From NCBI RefSeq assembly GCF_008298035.1, contig NZ_CP042910.1, forward strand, positions 682,001-746,000: a stretch of DNA of 64,000 nucleotides, in the 5' to 3' direction. Source of the DNA: Gimesia maris (GTDB taxonomy: Bacteria; Planctomycetota; Planctomycetia; Planctomycetales; Planctomycetaceae). Below, one piece after another: positions 63,498-64,000 of the stretch. The translations under genes were made by a program, and so were the position numbers. Below the pieces are notes generated by a model that did not search any database, was not told the origin of the DNA, and was given only the letters and a program-made list of their open reading frames with translations. How positions within the stretch are numbered: the first letter of the stretch is position 1; each line of letters begins with the position of its first letter.

Positions 63498-64000
63498 ATG
63501 GATACAAAATCGTTTCCACCGCGCGTGCACATTTTACTCGCCCGCGACAGCCCGCATGCTGTTGTGATCAGACGGGGACCGGCAAAGAAAACCTGCATCC
63601 TGGGATGGGATCGACGTCGGCATACATTCACCGTGGGACAGTGGCTCAAAGGGCGGATTTATGAACGCCGCTGTGATATCTCACCAGATGGCAGTCACTG
63701 GATCTATTTTGCCATGAACGGGAAATGGGATTCCGAAACCGGAGGCTGCTGGACGGCGATCGCCAGAACTCCTTATCTCAAGGCATTGGATCTGGCGGGG
63801 CAGAGCAGTACCTATTACGGAGGAGGCCTGTTTATCGACAACAGGACTATCTGGGAAATGGGCGGTGACAAATATCTGCAGAGATCGGGTCTGTTCCAAC
63901 AGGGCGATCCCGATTTCATCACCCGCTATTATGGCACTGGATGTCCGTCCGTGTATTATCCCCGTCTGGAACGGGACGGCTGGAAGATGCGAGGCACCAC
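63498..64000 (+). CDS. unknown protein, cut by window end
   Basis: An open frame from ATG 63498 continues without a stop to the end, giving at least 167 residues. It begins MDTKSFPPRVHILLARD and is rich in Trp, Gly and Tyr, with WDRRRHTF, YFAMNGKWDSETGGCWTA and SSTYYGGGLFID in order; such spaced Trp/Gly blocks hint at a beta-propeller-like or repeated sheet fold. No signal peptide or known motif is recognised. Coding use is steady to the end. It lies 85 bp after the DUF4190-like gene on the same strand. Confidence 0.7.
   Translation, partial: MDTKSFPPRVHILLARDSPHAVVIRRGPAKKTCILGWDRRRHTFTVGQWLKGRIYERRCDISPDGSHWIYFAMNGKWDSETGGCWTAIARTPYLKALDLAGQSSTYYGGGLFIDNRTIWEMGGDKYLQRSGLFQQGDPDFITRYYGTGCPSVYYPRLERDGWKMRGT

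Overview
The window reads as chromosomal DNA of a Planctomycetota bacterium, probably Planctomycetaceae and close to Gimesia. The grounds are gene content: PVC-type heme-binding proteins with HEAT repeats and a C-terminal c-type cytochrome, ThuA domains, secreted isochorismatase-like proteins, many signal-peptide proteins on both strands, and a fused ResB/CcsA cytochrome c maturation protein. No rRNA, tRNA, CRISPR array, transposase or phage gene was found. The genus is inference; the phylum is fairly safe.

Layout. 0-8 kb: the end of a PVC-type cytochrome, a secreted isochorismatase-like protein, a TRIC/UPF0126 channel with YjdM/PhnA, a DoxX-like/DUF4166 pair, a DUF5993 small protein with a DsbB-type thiol oxidase, a YdeI-like protein ending in a CDGSH iron-sulfur motif, and a sugar phosphate isomerase/epimerase. 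8-17 kb: a TPR glycosyltransferase, a PilZ-like protein, a SirB1-like protein, tyrS, a Gfo/Idh/MocA oxidoreductase, and a secreted TlpA-like thioredoxin lying between two copies of a foldback repeat. 17-24 kb: CPBP protease, mreB-mreC-mreD-PBP2 (cell elongation), and a secreted alkaline phosphatase. 24-27 kb: glnA behind a sigma-54-like promoter, then a secreted nitrilase-fold amidohydrolase.

27-41 kb: two tandem inverse-autotransporter-like barrel plus beta-helix proteins, the 1195-residue CcsB/CcsA fusion with an upstream lipoprotein, a roughly 0.8-1.0 kb gene-poor region, and a thioredoxin/trypsin-like protease fusion. 41-50 kb: an isochorismatase/ThuA fusion, a GH5-like hydrolase, a sialidase-like and a ceramidase-like secreted enzyme, then an ATP-grasp-like protein paired with a polysaccharide flippase-like protein. 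50-54 kb: four tandem paralogous secreted proteins built from secretin-type N0/N1-like domains without a secretin barrel. These have their own promoter and terminator and are the best candidate here for an undescribed system. 54-64 kb: a 1287-residue ThuA/dehydrogenase/HEAT/cytochrome protein, a GT-C membrane glycosyltransferase, an M50-like peptidase, a TAT-exported alpha/beta hydrolase, a GAP/LysE-like transporter, a DUF4190-like protein and a truncated unknown gene.

Two non-coding repeat families stand out: a roughly 70-bp hairpin repeat with three copies (2.41, 5.86 and 45.85 kb), two of them between convergent genes, and a roughly 335-bp foldback element (16.3 kb) with a half-length relative at 14.7 kb. 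Much of the coding content concerns the cell envelope and periplasm: wall elongation, thiol-disulfide chemistry, cytochrome maturation, surface proteins, and secreted hydrolases for sugars and lipids.
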